DNA from: Hoeflea sp. IMCC20628
GTDB taxonomy: Bacteria; Pseudomonadota; Alphaproteobacteria; Rhizobiales; Rhizobiaceae
Assembly: GCF_001011155.1 (NCBI RefSeq)
Contig: NZ_CP011479.1
Coordinates: forward strand, 4,475,662-4,539,661
DNA length: 64,000 nucleotides
Direction of reading: 5' to 3'
Position numbers and translations under genes: made by a program. Numbering within the stretch: position 1 is the first letter of the stretch; each line of letters starts with the position of its first letter. Below, piece by piece: positions 11,754-23,100 of this stretch. Below the pieces are notes generated by a model. That model had not been told where the DNA came from, made no database searches, and saw only the letters and a list, made by a program, of their open reading frames with translations.

Positions 11754-11778
11754 AAGGCCACCCGCAAGGGTGGCCTTT
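11754..11778 (+). terminator. Rho-independent terminator of the small transcript
   Basis: AAGGCCACCC / GGGTGGCCTT stem with a GCAA loop (GNRA type) followed by T residues. The T tract is on the plus strand only, so it ends a plus-strand transcript rather than the minus-strand nuclease gene that stops at 11795. Confidence 0.9.
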
Positions 11779-11794
11779 TTGCATTGTTGGAGGC

Positions 11795-12274
11795 CTATTT
11801 GCCGGAAGTGCCGCAGACGGCTTTTAGCCGCTTGCCGCCCTGATAGGGCCTGGCCAGTCCGCTCTCCAGCATGGCGGCGGCAACGTCACGGGTTCCGGCC
11901 TTGAGGTCGGCCAGCACGCGGCCATAATATTTGCCACCGGACACATTGATCAATTCGACGGTTGGAAACCCTGATACCAGCCGCTCAAGCTCGTTGCGTG
12001 CATGATCGGCTGCCAGCCGCTCGGTCGAACAGCGCGAACGGCGTTCCGGCGTGTCGATGCCACGCAACCTGACCGAAACGCGCACGGCGTGTCCCGGCCA
12101 GGGATGGGCGTCGACTTCGAGCGTGTCGCCGTCAATGATGCGGATGACTTGCACCGAAACCGGACCCGGGATGCTGCGCCATTGATTTTCGACCGCCCAT
12201 GCCGTGTTCGACGCGGCGAGGGTATGGCCAATCGAGGCAACAACCGCAAACAGGATGGGTGAAGGAAATCGCAT
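11795..12274 (-). CDS. Secreted thermonuclease-family (SNase-like) protein
   Basis: A 159-residue protein with an N-terminal signal peptide (hydrophobic stretch in residues 4-27, likely cut near AWA-VE) and a staphylococcal-nuclease-like fold. The signature VIRIIDGDTLEVDA with the metal-binding aspartates and RLRGIDTPE with the catalytic-site arginine are present, and GGKYYGRVLAD and LVESGLA-like ends are recognisable. Probably a periplasmic or secreted nuclease; substrate is not known. Preceded on the minus strand by the DUF1674 gene. Confidence 0.85.
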   Translation of the reverse strand: MRFPSPILFAVVASIGHTLAASNTAWAVENQWRSIPGPVSVQVIRIIDGDTLEVDAHPWPGHAVRVSVRLRGIDTPERRSRCSTERLAADHARNELERLVSGFPTVELINVSGGKYYGRVLADLKAGTRDVAAAMLESGLARPYQGGKRLKAVCGTSGK

Positions 12275-12331
12275 AACAAAGATAATATCGCGAATATATT
12301 CCTTTGCTGCATGCAGATCAACAGGGCCAGT

Positions 12332-12583
12332 CTAAAAATCGATGGCGCGGCCGTTGATCTCCCAGTCGCCATAGCGCGCCGGATCGGCGCCGCCGCGGCC
12401 ACCAATTTCCCTCTTGGCCGCCGTCTCTTCTGCATCGCGCGCCTGCCGCCGCGCTTCTGCTTCGTCCAGAGCGCGTTGGGCGGCTGGGCTGAGCTTGCGC
12501 GCTCGCTGTTCCAGCGGTTCACCATTGACCTTGGCATCCGGCTGCGTGGCGGATGAGGATTCCGTTTTTGGGGTCGTGGTCAT
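12332..12583 (-). CDS. DUF1674 protein, SDHAF4-like succinate dehydrogenase assembly factor
   Basis: A small 83-residue polar protein. The C-terminal GGRGGADPARYGDWEINGRA is the diagnostic motif of the DUF1674/SDHAF4 family; the eukaryotic member promotes assembly of the flavinylated succinate dehydrogenase subunit. The bacterial role is inferred. The preceding part is a charged helix rich in Ala, Glu and Arg. Start ATG 12583 has weak ribosome-binding support; an in-frame ATG at 12637 is possible. Divergent from htpX, as usual in rhizobia. Confidence 0.82.
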   Translation of the reverse strand: MTTTPKTESSSATQPDAKVNGEPLEQRARKLSPAAQRALDEAEARRQARDAEETAAKREIGGRGGADPARYGDWEINGRAIDF

Positions 12584-12719
12584 GGTCTGATCTGCCGGAT
12601 TGGGGGTTGGATTGAAGATTCGCTTGAAACACCCCATGTTTAACGCCACAAGCGACGAAAACCAAACCCTCGCGCAAACCCGGAACACCGGACAAAAGGT
12701 CGCTGGAAAGGAAACTGGC

Positions 12720-13643
12720 ATGAATCTGGTTCGCACTGCCATGCTGATCGCATTGATGACCGCCTTGTTCATGGGCGTGGGCTATCTGATTGGCGGGGCC
12801 GGAGGCATGATGATCGCCTTTGTGATTGCCGCCGCAATGAACCTGTTTTCCTACTGGAATTCGGACAAGATGGTGCTGCGCATGCATCATGCGGTGGAGG
12901 TGGACGCGCAAACTGCGCCCGAATTTTACCAGATTGTCGCCGACCTGGCACAAAATGCCGGGCTGCCGATGCCGAAGGTATATGTGATCCGCAATGCGCA
13001 GCCCAATGCGTTCGCCACCGGCCGAAATCCGCAAAATGCCGCCGTTGCAGCCTCCACCGGCCTGCTTGAAGCGCTCAGTGACGAGGAAGTCGCCGCCGTT
13101 ATGGCCCATGAGCTGGCGCATGTGCAAAACCGCGACACGCTGACCATGACGATCACCGCGACGCTGGCCGGCGCGATTTCCATGCTCGGTAATTTCGCCT
13201 TCTTCTTTGGCGGGAACCGCAACAACAATCCGCTCGGCTTTATCGGTGTGCTGGTGGCGATGATTGTCGCGCCGTTTGCCGCAATGATGGTGCAGATGAC
13301 CATCAGCCGCACCCGCGAATACGCCGCCGACAGGCGTGGCGCGGAAATTTGCGGCAATCCACTGTGGCTGGCCTCGGCATTGAAGAAGATTGCCATGGGC
13401 GCCAGTCGTGTGGTCAACGAGGATGCCGAACGCAATCCTGCGACGGCGCATATGTTTATTATCAACCCTTTGAACGGTCAGCGCATGGACAGTCTGTTTT
13501 CCACCCATCCGGCGACCGAGAACCGCATAGCGGCGCTCGAAGCCATGGTCGCTGAATTTGCGCCCGCCCCCGCTCCGTCGCGCCCGGCCCAACCCGGTCC
13601 CTGGGGTCGTGACGGAACCGTTTCGAAGGGGCCGTGGTCTTGA
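12720..13643 (+). CDS. htpX: HtpX-family membrane zinc metalloprotease
   Basis: HtpX degrades misfolded membrane proteins with FtsH. The 307-residue product has two N-terminal membrane segments (about residues 5-50), the zinc site HELAH (residues 130-134, catalytic Glu131), two more hydrophobic segments near residues 145-190, and the third ligand in [10 protein letters not shown] near residue 200. The C-terminal tail is rich in Pro and Ala. ATG 12720 follows AAAGGA; the frame opening at 12600 is an extension over the upstream region. The end overlaps the next gene by 10 bp. Confidence 0.95.
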   Translation: MNLVRTAMLIALMTALFMGVGYLIGGAGGMMIAFVIAAAMNLFSYWNSDKMVLRMHHAVEVDAQTAPEFYQIVADLAQNAGLPMPKVYVIRNAQPNAFATGRNPQNAAVAASTGLLEALSDEEVAAVMAHELAHVQNRDTLTMTITATLAGAISMLGNFAFFFGGNRNNNPLGFIGVLVAMIVAPFAAMMVQMTISRTREYAADRRGAEICGNPLWLASALKKIAMGASRVVNEDAERNPATAHMFIINPLNGQRMDSLFSTHPATENRIAALEAMVAEFAPAPAPSRPAQPGPWGRDGTVSKGPWS

Positions 13644-15025
13644 CCGGCGCCCGGCCTGTTCGCGCCCGCACAAGATCTGACAATCATAGCAACCGCAGCG
13701 GCCCGACCGATTCAAAGCCCGGCCTGGCCGCACGGCAGGCCGCAGCCCGGTTGCTGTCGGCGGTCACCGAAAGCAAGGCATCGCTGGACGGGCTGCTCGA
13801 TCCGACAGGCGGCAATCCGGCTTTCACCGGACTTGGCGATCAGGACCGGTTGCTGGTGCGGGCGATCCTGCTGTCAGCGCTCAGGCATTTGCGGGTGATA
13901 GACGCCTTCATCGACAGGCTGGTCGACAATCCCTTGCCCGAAGGCGCGCGCGCGCTCAGGCAGGTGCTGCGGGTCGGTGCTGCGCAGATCCTTTATCTCG
14001 ATGTTCCTGATCGCGCCGCGGTGGATCTGGCTGTCAGCCAGGCCGACGGAGATCCGCGCAACCGGCGCTTTGCCGGGCTGGTGAATGCGCTGTTGCGGCG
14101 CATGGCGCGGGAAAAGGACCAGTTGTTGCCGGAAATCTCGGCTGCAACGCCGGATTTTCCGGACTGGTTTGAGAGCCGGCTGACCCAATTCTATTCAGAT
14201 GATGCCGAGGCGATCCTTGCGATCCTGTCCGAACCGCCTGCCATCGATCTGACGGTCAAGGCGGATGCTGCAGGCTGGGCTGAAAAGCTCGGCGGCGTGG
14301 TGTTGCCAACGGGTTCGGTTCGGATCGCCCGGCCGGAAGGTCCGGTGTCGGGACTGGCCGGTTATGACGAGGGCGCCTGGTGGGTACAGGATGCGGCAGC
14401 CAGCCTGCCGGTACAGATGTTCTCAAAGCTCGACGGGCTGGAGATCGTTGATCTGTGCGCGGCCCCTGGCGGCAAGACCGCGCAACTGGCACTGGCCGGC
14501 GCGCGGGTGACGGCTTGCGACCAGTCCGGTAACCGGCTCGAGCGGTTGCGCGGTAATCTGGAGCGGCTTGGCCTGGATGTGAAAACCCAGTTGTGCAGGG
14601 CACAGGACCTGATCGCGCCCGAAGGCTTTGACGGGGTTCTGCTCGACGCGCCGTGTTCGTCGACCGGAACCGTGCGCCGTCATCCCGATATTCCCTATAC
14701 AAAAGGCCCTGACGACATCCGGCACCTGGCGCGGGTGCAGCGTGATCTGCTGGATCATTCGGCCGGTCTGGTGCGCCCCGGCGGCGAACTGGTGTTTTCC
14801 AATTGCTCGCTCGATCCTGAGGAAGGCGAGGCCATGGTGGCTGGATTTCTGGCCGATCATCCCGCGTGGTGCATCAAGCCGATCGATCCGGACAAGTGGC
14901 CGGGACTGGAAATGGCGGTCACCAGTACCGGCGCGGTCAGGACGCATCCTGCCATGCTTGGGCATGAAGATCCCAGGCTTGCAGGTCTGGATGGATTTTA
15001 TGCTGTTGTGCTGACGCGGCGGTGA
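13634..15025 (+). CDS. RsmB-family rRNA (cytosine-C5)-methyltransferase
   Basis: A 463-residue SAM-dependent RNA methyltransferase. The N-terminal third is a NusB-like RNA-binding domain; the Rossmann methyltransferase core has the SAM motif [14 protein letters not shown] near residue 275, the catalytic cysteine of PCSSTG (Cys341), and the second cysteine in [11 protein letters not shown] near residue 391. RsmB methylates 16S rRNA C967 in E. coli; the exact target here is inferred. It starts with GTG inside the end of htpX behind GAAGGGG, so the two genes are probably translationally coupled. Confidence 0.92.
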   Translation: MVLTGARPVRARTRSDNHSNRSGPTDSKPGLAARQAAARLLSAVTESKASLDGLLDPTGGNPAFTGLGDQDRLLVRAILLSALRHLRVIDAFIDRLVDNPLPEGARALRQVLRVGAAQILYLDVPDRAAVDLAVSQADGDPRNRRFAGLVNALLRRMAREKDQLLPEISAATPDFPDWFESRLTQFYSDDAEAILAILSEPPAIDLTVKADAAGWAEKLGGVVLPTGSVRIARPEGPVSGLAGYDEGAWWVQDAAASLPVQMFSKLDGLEIVDLCAAPGGKTAQLALAGARVTACDQSGNRLERLRGNLERLGLDVKTQLCRAQDLIAPEGFDGVLLDAPCSSTGTVRRHPDIPYTKGPDDIRHLARVQRDLLDHSAGLVRPGGELVFSNCSLDPEEGEAMVAGFLADHPAWCIKPIDPDKWPGLEMAVTSTGAVRTHPAMLGHEDPRLAGLDGFYAVVLTRR

Positions 15026-15169
15026 AATCCGGGTTGCGTCATTGAAGGCGCGCCAAAAGACGTTGCACCCCTTTGGGGCCCAAAATACCAGCGGTAGTTG
15101 AACAATCAACCGACTGTGCTACGATTCCGGTCCGGTGGAGGGCCGGGACCGGATTTCAGGAATTCCCGA

Positions 15170-16879
15170 TTGACTTTTTCGATACTCGATTCACAACGCT
15201 CGGCATATTTGTACGGGGCGGAGATCTGGCGACGGTTTGCCAGGCGCATGGCATTGGGGCGGATCAACGCCATGCGATTTGCCGGTGGTGTGCCGGACCG
15301 GCTTGTGGTTGCTCCAATTGATCTGCGTATCGCCGACTCGCATATTGCCGAGGAAATCTATTCCGGACGTTTCGCCATCGGCGGCACGATGGTCGACACC
15401 GGTGGCGGCAGCCCGTTTCAGATGAAAATTGCGAACCAGGCCTTTGTGCGCAGTTTGAATGGATTTGGCTGGCTCAGACATATGCGTGCTGCCGATCATG
15501 ATCTGGCTTTTGCCAATGCGCGGGCGCTGGTAGATGACTGGATCACGGTGCAGGGCCGCGATCTGGGAGGACTGGCCTATGATCCCGATGTTCTTTCGAA
15601 CCGTCTCATTGCCTGGTTTTCGCATTCGCCTATCGTGCTGCGCGGCGCCGATCACGGTTTTTACCGGCGGTTTCTAAAGAGCATCGCCTTGCAAGCCCGC
15701 TATCTGCGCCATGTGACTTTGGCGCTGCCCGGCGATGCGACCCGCTTCAGGGCTCGCATAGCGCTGGCGATGGCGAGCCTGTGCCTTCCTTCCAGTGCCG
15801 GGGCGGTCCGCTCCGCCTCACGGCATCTTTCCACCGAATTCGATTTGCAGATATTGCCCGATGGCGGTCATATCTCGCGCAATCCGATGATCCTGATCAG
15901 TCTGCTGACGGATCTGCTGCCATTAAGGCAAACCTATATCAATCTTGGACAAAAACCGCCGGCCAACATGATTGCCGGCATGGACCGAATGTTTTCGGCT
16001 CTGCGTTTCTTTCGCCATTCCAATGGTGAACTGGCGCTGTTCAACGGCGCATCTGCGGTATCGGCAGACCGGCTTCTGGCCGTGTTGCGCTATGATGAAA
16101 CCTCTGGCGCAGCGTTCCGCGAGATGCCGCATTCGCACTATCAGAGACTGACTACGGGCAACGTGGTGCTGATTGCTGATACCGGGTCGCCACCAAAGGG
16201 AAATGCATCGGCAACAATCCATGCCGGATGTCTCTCCTTCGAGCTGTCTTCAGGTCTCAACCGCTTTGTTGTCAATGCCGGAGCACCGGTGTTCTTTCAC
16301 CCGCACCATGCCGAGTTCAGCCGGTTAACAGCTGCGCACAGCACTGTTACGCTCAATGACTCCTCGTCCTTGAAGATCTCACATTCATCCTTCCTTGGGC
16401 CGATCGTGACAGGAGGCGTGCGCCGGGTGACGGTTCAATCCCGGGACCAGGAAGGTTCGCATCTTGGATTCAGTGCCACCCAGGACGGCTATCTCAGCAG
16501 TTTGAGACTCCTGCACCGCCGCGAGGTCAAGCTGCTGGCTTCGGGACATGAGGTCCACGGCAGCGATCAGTTTCTCAGACCCGATGAGAGTGCGCCCGTA
16601 TCTTCTGACAGCACGGTCGGCATTGCCCGGTTTCACATCCATCCGAAAATAGCGGTCACGCAGGATGAGTCAGGTGTGGTCCATCTCACCGCGAGCGATG
16701 GCGAATCCTGGGCTTTCATCGCCAATGACCTCAACGCAGAAATCGAAGACGATGTGCATTTTGCAGATCTCGCCGGAGCGCGAACCAGCAAACAGATTAC
16801 CCTGACGTTTACGGTTGGTGAGCACCCGCAGATCGAATGGCAACTGATCCGCACCACATTGCCCCGCTCCGGCGCCTGA
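15170..16879 (+). CDS. Heparinase II/III-like family protein
   Basis: About 569 residues from the TTG at 15170 (AGGA lies upstream; an in-frame TTG at 15098 and ATG at 15248 are alternatives). The N-terminal half is an alpha-helical toroid-like region and the C-terminal half a beta-sandwich typical of the heparinase II/III family (RFVVNAGAP, HSTVTLNDSSS). There is no signal peptide, so the protein is probably cytoplasmic, unlike secreted polysaccharide lyases. It is usually found between rsmB and purH in rhizobia; its substrate is unknown and may not be heparin at all. Confidence 0.85.
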   Translation: MTFSILDSQRSAYLYGAEIWRRFARRMALGRINAMRFAGGVPDRLVVAPIDLRIADSHIAEEIYSGRFAIGGTMVDTGGGSPFQMKIANQAFVRSLNGFGWLRHMRAADHDLAFANARALVDDWITVQGRDLGGLAYDPDVLSNRLIAWFSHSPIVLRGADHGFYRRFLKSIALQARYLRHVTLALPGDATRFRARIALAMASLCLPSSAGAVRSASRHLSTEFDLQILPDGGHISRNPMILISLLTDLLPLRQTYINLGQKPPANMIAGMDRMFSALRFFRHSNGELALFNGASAVSADRLLAVLRYDETSGAAFREMPHSHYQRLTTGNVVLIADTGSPPKGNASATIHAGCLSFELSSGLNRFVVNAGAPVFFHPHHAEFSRLTAAHSTVTLNDSSSLKISHSSFLGPIVTGGVRRVTVQSRDQEGSHLGFSATQDGYLSSLRLLHRREVKLLASGHEVHGSDQFLRPDESAPVSSDSTVGIARFHIHPKIAVTQDESGVVHLTASDGESWAFIANDLNAEIEDDVHFADLAGARTSKQITLTFTVGEHPQIEWQLIRTTLPRSGA

Positions 16880-17052
16880 CACTCTGGATCTCCAAGGGAC
16901 GCGCGACCCAAGCCTCGCCAAACACATATTCTGCCGGTCGTTTGGGCTGATGCGGTGTGCCGTCTGAGCTGACAGCGCTCCACAGATAAGGCTGATTGCG
17001 TGTTTTATCACGGCGCCGCCTGTGCTAACGCAGCTTTTTGCGAGGGATATTC

Positions 17053-18666
17053 ATGGCTGTTGTTTCCAAAAATCACCCGGCGCCGGATCTGGTGCGGGTC
17101 CGCCGGGCTTTGCTTTCGGTCTCTGACAAGACCGGTCTGGTCGATTTTGCCCGCGGGCTTGCAGGCGCCGGGGTTGAACTGGTTTCGACGGGCGGAACGC
17201 GGGCCGCTCTGGAGGCTGCCGGCCTTGCAGTGCGGGATGTTTCCGAACTGACACAATTTCCCGAAATCATGGATGGCCGGGTCAAGACCCTGCATCCGGG
17301 CGTGCATGGCGGGTTGCTCGGCATTCGGGATGATGCCGATCACCGGTCAGCCATGCAAGAGTATGGGATCGTCGACATCGACATGGCAGTGGTCAATCTC
17401 TACCCGTTCGAACAGACCGTTGCCAGCGGCGCTGATCCGGCGACGATTGTCGAGAACATCGATATCGGCGGCCCGGCAATGATCCGTGCCTCGGCGAAAA
17501 ACCATGCCTATGTGACTGTGGTCACTGACCCGGAAGACTATGCCCGGGTTCTTGGTGCGCTTGAAAGCCAGGATGGGTCGATTTCACTGGCGTTGCGGCG
17601 CGAACTCGCTGCTTTGGCCTTTGCCCGGACTGCAGCCTATGACGCGGCGGTATCGGGTTGGTTCGCGCAGGAACTTTCATTGCAAGCGCCGCGCCACCGG
17701 GCCTTTGGTGGCAAATTGCTGGATGTCATGCGCTACGGTGAAAATCCGCACCAGGCAGCGGCGTTCTACGCAACCGGTGAAAATCGTCCCGGCGTGGCAA
17801 CAGCCACACTGCTGCAGGGCAAGCAACTGTCCTACAACAACATCAATGACACCGATGCGGCTTTCGAGCTGGTCAGCGAGTTCGATCAGGACCGTGCGGC
17901 GTGTGCGATTATCAAGCACGCCAACCCGTGTGGTGTTGCCGTTGGCGGCAGCCTGGTGGACGCCTATCGCCGGGCGCTCGAGTGTGACCAGACGTCCGCC
18001 TTTGGCGGCATCGTTGCGCTTAACCGCCCCCTCGATGCCGAAACGGCAGCCGAAATCGTCAAGATCTTCACGGAAGTGATCATTGCCCCTGATGCGAGCG
18101 ACGAGGCGCGGGAGATCCTTTCAGCCAAGAAAAACCTGCGGCTGATGACCACCGGGGCGCTTGTCGATCCGCGTCAGCCGGGAATCATGGTCAAGACCGT
18201 GGCCGGCGGGTTGCTGGTGCAGGGCCGTGACAATGGCATCGTGCTGCCGGAAGATTTCAAGGTGGTGACCAAGCGGGCGCCCGATGCCCGCGAACTTTCG
18301 GATATGGATTTCGCCTTCTGTGTCGCCAAGCACGTCAAATCCAATGCCATCGTCTACGCGCTCAATGGCGCCACCGTTGGCATCGGGGCCGGACAGATGA
18401 GCCGGGTCGATTCGGCGCGGATAGCAGCCCGCAAGGCGGTTGATGCAGCCGAAGTGCTCGGCCTGGCAACGCCACTTACCAAAGGCAGTGTTGTCGCCTC
18501 CGATGCGTTCTTCCCGTTCGCCGACGGCTTACTGTCAGCAATTGAAGCCGGTGCGACAGCGGTCATCCAGCCGGGCGGCTCAATGCGTGATCAGGACGTG
18601 ATTGATGCGGCAGATGCTGCCGGGATCGCCATGGTGTTTACCGGGATGCGGCACTTCCGGCACTGA
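17053..18666 (+). CDS. purH: Bifunctional AICAR transformylase / IMP cyclohydrolase
   Basis: Catalyses the last two steps of IMP synthesis. The 537-residue protein has the N-terminal IMP cyclohydrolase domain ([38 protein letters not shown]) and the C-terminal formyltransferase domain with KHANPCGVA and the terminal [10 protein letters not shown] and [10 protein letters not shown] motifs. ATG 17053 follows GAGGG with six bases of spacing; a TTG at 17038 is in frame but lacks a site. Converges on the UMF1 transporter gene 12 bp away. Confidence 0.98.
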   Translation: MAVVSKNHPAPDLVRVRRALLSVSDKTGLVDFARGLAGAGVELVSTGGTRAALEAAGLAVRDVSELTQFPEIMDGRVKTLHPGVHGGLLGIRDDADHRSAMQEYGIVDIDMAVVNLYPFEQTVASGADPATIVENIDIGGPAMIRASAKNHAYVTVVTDPEDYARVLGALESQDGSISLALRRELAALAFARTAAYDAAVSGWFAQELSLQAPRHRAFGGKLLDVMRYGENPHQAAAFYATGENRPGVATATLLQGKQLSYNNINDTDAAFELVSEFDQDRAACAIIKHANPCGVAVGGSLVDAYRRALECDQTSAFGGIVALNRPLDAETAAEIVKIFTEVIIAPDASDEAREILSAKKNLRLMTTGALVDPRQPGIMVKTVAGGLLVQGRDNGIVLPEDFKVVTKRAPDARELSDMDFAFCVAKHVKSNAIVYALNGATVGIGAGQMSRVDSARIAARKAVDAAEVLGLATPLTKGSVVASDAFFPFADGLLSAIEAGATAVIQPGGSMRDQDVIDAADAAGIAMVFTGMRHFRH

Positions 18667-18678
18667 TCGGCCAACGCT

Positions 18679-20085
18679 TTATGCTTTGACCGGCTCAGTC
18701 GCGGGTTGATCGGCCGGATATGGTGTCGTCCAGAGAATCACAAACCCGGCCGCGAAAAAGATGACGATGGTCGCCATTCCCAGCCGCGGCGAACCCGACA
18801 GGGCGGTGACCGTGGCGACCAGGAACGGGGCTGTGAAGCTGGTGGCGCGGCCCGACAGGGCATAGATGCCGAAATAGCGGCCAGACTCCTCCTCGGTCAC
18901 GCTGCGCGCCATATAGGCGCGCGACGAGGCCTGCACCGGTCCAAAGGCAATGCCGATCAGAAGTCCAAAGGTGATGTAGGCCTTTTCGGCAGAGGTTCCG
19001 AACATGCCGCCGGAATCCCCGCCTCCCAGTTGCAATGCGCCAAACAGGGTGAAGCCCGGACCGGTCGACACGATGCCGACTGTGGCGATCAACAGCAACA
19101 GGATCGAGATCAGCACAACCTGCTTGGAACCGAGCCTGGTGTCGAGGCGGCTGGCATACAGACAGGAAAAGATCGCGACCACATTGAGCATAATGCCATA
19201 GATCCCGATTTCCGTGATGCTCCAGCTGAACATGGCGGCAGCAAATCCGCCACCCAGTGCCAGCAGTGCGTTGACGCCATCCTGATAGATCATGCGAGCG
19301 ATCAGAAACCGGAAGATACCAGCGCGTTGTCGTACTTCACCGATGGTCGAGCGCAATTCGGCAAGACCATCGCGCATCGCTCCACCAAGGGCTCTGCGGC
19401 CGCCTGAATCCGGGGTAAACAGGAACATAGGCAGGATGAAAACAGCGTACCAGAGCGCCGAAATAGGCCCCGAGGCGCGAGCGTCTTCACCTTGAGCCGG
19501 ATCAAGACCGAACAGGGGATCAAGGCCTAGCAGCGTTTTCCCGGTTTCAGGTGAGGCGGCCAAAAAGGCAATGATGAAAATCAGCACGATCATGCCGCCG
19601 AGATAGCCAAGGCCCCAGGCGAGATTTGACACGCGCCCGATGTCTGCCTTGGGAACCAGGCGCAGCAACATCGAATCGTTGAAGACAATTGAGAATTCCG
19701 CCGCCACCGAAGCCAGGGTGAAGATGGCGACAACAGCAACAATATTGGAGCCCGGCGCTGCGAACCACAATCCGCACAGCGCCAGGATCTTGATGATCGC
19801 AAAGACGGCGATCCATGGCTTGCGCGGTCCGGTTTGATCGGCAATTGAGCCAAGCAGAGGTGAAAAAATGGCAATCAGCAAACCGCCGGCGGCGATGCCA
19901 TAGCCCCAGGCCGCCTGTCCGGTGGCCGGGTCGCTGGCCATGCGACTGATAAAATAAGGACCGAAAATGAAGGTGGTGACGACCGTAAAGAACGGTTGCG
20001 CCGCCCAGTCGAACATCATCCAGCCAAAGACACCGCGGCGTTGAACCACAGCCTTCGGCGGCAAACCGGTTACCTCAGACATCAT
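18679..20085 (-). CDS. MFS transporter, UMF1/Atg22-like family
   Basis: A 468-residue polytopic inner-membrane protein with about 12 predicted membrane segments. The opening FGWMMFDWAAQPFFTVVTTF, IADQTGPRKPW loop and GPVQASSRAYMARSVTEEESGRYFG segment are characteristic of the UMF1 (unknown major facilitator 1) family related to yeast vacuolar effluxer Atg22. Substrate unknown. It ends the minus-strand block downstream of the glutamate dehydrogenase gene (27 bp gap) and may share its transcript. Confidence 0.87.
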   Translation of the reverse strand: MMSEVTGLPPKAVVQRRGVFGWMMFDWAAQPFFTVVTTFIFGPYFISRMASDPATGQAAWGYGIAAGGLLIAIFSPLLGSIADQTGPRKPWIAVFAIIKILALCGLWFAAPGSNIVAVVAIFTLASVAAEFSIVFNDSMLLRLVPKADIGRVSNLAWGLGYLGGMIVLIFIIAFLAASPETGKTLLGLDPLFGLDPAQGEDARASGPISALWYAVFILPMFLFTPDSGGRRALGGAMRDGLAELRSTIGEVRQRAGIFRFLIARMIYQDGVNALLALGGGFAAAMFSWSITEIGIYGIMLNVVAIFSCLYASRLDTRLGSKQVVLISILLLLIATVGIVSTGPGFTLFGALQLGGGDSGGMFGTSAEKAYITFGLLIGIAFGPVQASSRAYMARSVTEEESGRYFGIYALSGRATSFTAPFLVATVTALSGSPRLGMATIVIFFAAGFVILWTTPYPADQPATEPVKA

Positions 20086-20112
20086 TGCCCCCCCAAAAGG
20101 ACCAAATTCCGG

Positions 20113-23100
20113 CTATGCCCGCAAGGACCGGGCGAGATCGCTCAACATGCCGGCGGCGACAGTCAGTTTGGCAACCGACAACTCGCCGCTGTCGGTGAGT
20201 GACAGGATCTGGCTGCGAACATGGGCGATGCGATCGCTGTTGGCGCCCAGCCATTCGCCCGACGGGTCCTTGGCCTTGGGATAGCTGTCGAGCGCCGTTG
20301 CGGCAATGATTCGCCGGGCTTCGGAGATTTCATCCAGGCTTCGCGCCAGTGCCAGACCTTCGAAATGGTCGGAAACCGGTATCCGGTCCACCGCCGCAAC
20401 GATCTTGCCAACGCGGAAGGCATCGGTGACGGCGAAATATGTTTCGGTCGCCCGCTTCAGATCGGTGTTGGACGAAGCGGCAACATGACAGATGTCAGGG
20501 GCAAGCGTCAGGCTGGCCAATCCGGCAATCTGGCTGGCAAGGTCTTCAGGCACCCCTTGCAAAACCAGCTCTGCCCTTGTGGATTCGGCTTGGCTGCGCA
20601 TGAAATCAGGCAGCGCAGCGGCGAGTTCACCTTCCAGCTTGCCGACACTGTCACGCATCGTCTTGATGGCAGCGCCGAGCGCGCCGTGCGCCGCGCCGGT
20701 CTTCAGCGCCCAGCCGGTCACCGTTTTGAGTGTGTCGCCGATATCGGCGTAGAGACGGTTCTGGACCGCACCGGGAACCTTGGTGTCGAGGCCATCCACC
20801 TGCGCATAGAGATGATTGAGCGACAGGCCGTCGCGGGCAAGCACGAAGGCTTTGACGATATCTGAGGCGGTGGCGCCGGACTTGTCCCCCAGGGCGATGA
20901 CAAAGCCCGGGCCGCCGCGATTGATCGCGTCATTTCCAAGCAGTGTCGAGATGATCTCGCGCCGCAGCCGATGGCTGGCGATGTCGCTGGAATGGGCTTT
21001 CTGCATGCCTTTGGGAAAGTAGGATTTCAGCGTGTCGTCGAAGTAAGGGTCGTCTGGCAGGGAACTGGCGACGATTTCGTCAAACAGCACCAGTTTTGAA
21101 TAGGACAGCAAAACACCGATTTCGGGCCGGGTCAGCGCACGGCCACTGGCGACTCGTTCGGCGATGGCCGTTTCATCGGGCAGATCCTCTACCTTGCGAT
21201 TGAGCAATCCGCGGCTTTCGAGATTGCTCATCACCCTGCTGAGTTCGCCAACGCCGGAGATTCCGTTGGCCTGGGAAATCGAGATCGCCAGTGTCTGCAG
21301 ATAGTTGTTGCGCAAGACCAGCCCGGCAACCTCATCAGTCATGGATGCCAGCAGGGTATTGCGCTTGGGCCGGGTGAGACGATTTTCGCGCATCGCATTG
21401 GCGAGAGCGATCTTGATGTTGACCTCGACGTCGGAGGAGTTGACCCCGGCAGAATTGTCGATGGCGTCGGAATTGCAGCGCCCGCCTCTCATTGCGTAGG
21501 CGATGCGGCCCTTCTGGGTGACGCCGAGATTGGCGCCTTCACCGATCACCTTGGCGCGCACCTGACGGGCGGGTATGCGGATGGCGTCATTGGCGCGGTC
21601 GCCGACATCAGCGTCATTTTCGCCTGCATCCTTGATATAGGTGCCGATGCCGCCGAACCACAGAAGATCGGTCTCCATCGACAGGATGGCGGTCATGATG
21701 TCTTGCGGGGTCGCCTTGAGGCTCGCTAATCCGATTGCCGCAGCTGCCTGGGGGGTCAGGTCGACGGATTTCAGTGACCGCGGAATGATCATGCCGCTCT
21801 TTGACAGCTTGGATGTGTCGTAGTCCTGCCAACTCGAGCGGCCCAGATCAAACAGCCGGCTTCGCTCGGCAAATCCTGTGGCGCAATCGGGATCGGGATC
21901 AATGAAGATGTCACGGTGATCGAACGCCGCCAGCAGCCGGATCTTTTCAGACAGCAGCATGCCGTTGCCGAAAACGTCGCCCGACATGTCACCAACACCG
22001 GCGGCGGTGAACGGCGTGGTCTGGATATCGATGTCCATTTCGCGGAAATGCCGTTTGACCGCCTCCCAGGCGCCGCGTGCGGTGATGCCCATCTTCTTGT
22101 GGTCATAACCGGCAGAGCCGCCAGACGCGAAGGCGTCGTCAAGCCAGAAGTCCCGTTCCTGGCTTAGCGCATTGGCGGTGTCCGAAAACGTCGCTGTGCC
22201 CTTGTCAGCGGCGACGACAAAATAGGGATCGTCGGTGTCATGGCGGATCGTATTGGCCGGCGGCACAATCGCATCGCCGACAATGTTGTCGGTGACCGAC
22301 AACAGCGTGCGGATGAACAGCTTGTAGGCATCGCGCCCGGCCTCAAAAATGGCATCGCGACCGCCTTCGGTCGGCAAGCGCTTGGGATAGAAGCCGCCTT
22401 TTGCGCCCACCGGAACGATCACCGCGTTCTTGACCTGCTGCGCCTTGACCAGACCCAACACCTCGGTGCGATAGTCCTGCGCCCGGTCGGACCAACGCAA
22501 ACCGCCGCGGGCCACCGGACCAAAGCGCATATGCAGTCCCTCGACCTCGGCGCCATAGACGAATATCTCCCGGAACGGCCGTGGCTCCGGCAAGCCTTCG
22601 AGCGCCTTGGGATCAAGTTTGAAGGCCAGCGCCGGGCGGGGTGCGCCGTCGGGTCCGGTCTGGAAATAATTGGTTCTGAGCGAGGCCTCGATGGCATTGA
22701 CGTAACGTCGGAGGATCCGGTCGTCGTCAATACTGGGGACTTGCATCAGCGCTGCTTCAATTTCCGCCATCAGTTTGGCGTTCAATTCATTGCGCTTGTC
22801 GCCGTTCAAACCCAGATCAAACCGGATCCGGAACAATTCGAACAGCTTGGCGGAAATGGCCCAGTGCCGGTTGAGACTGCGGGCAATGTATTCCTGCGAA
22901 TAGGGAATGCCTGCCTGGCGCAAATAGCGGGCATAGGCACGCAACACCATGGCTTCGCGAACCGACAGGCCGGCATTGGTGACCAGTCGGTTGTAGCTGT
23001 CATTGTCGGTGTCGCCGCGCCAGACCGACAGGAATGTGTCCTCAAGCCGTTGCCCATCTGCGGCCAGATCGATGATACGGCCGTCTTCATGGATGATTTC

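Noticed and set aside
12519-13733. 404-codon minus-strand frame opposite htpX
   Set aside because: Antisense frame created by codon bias; htpX has HELAH and a good start.
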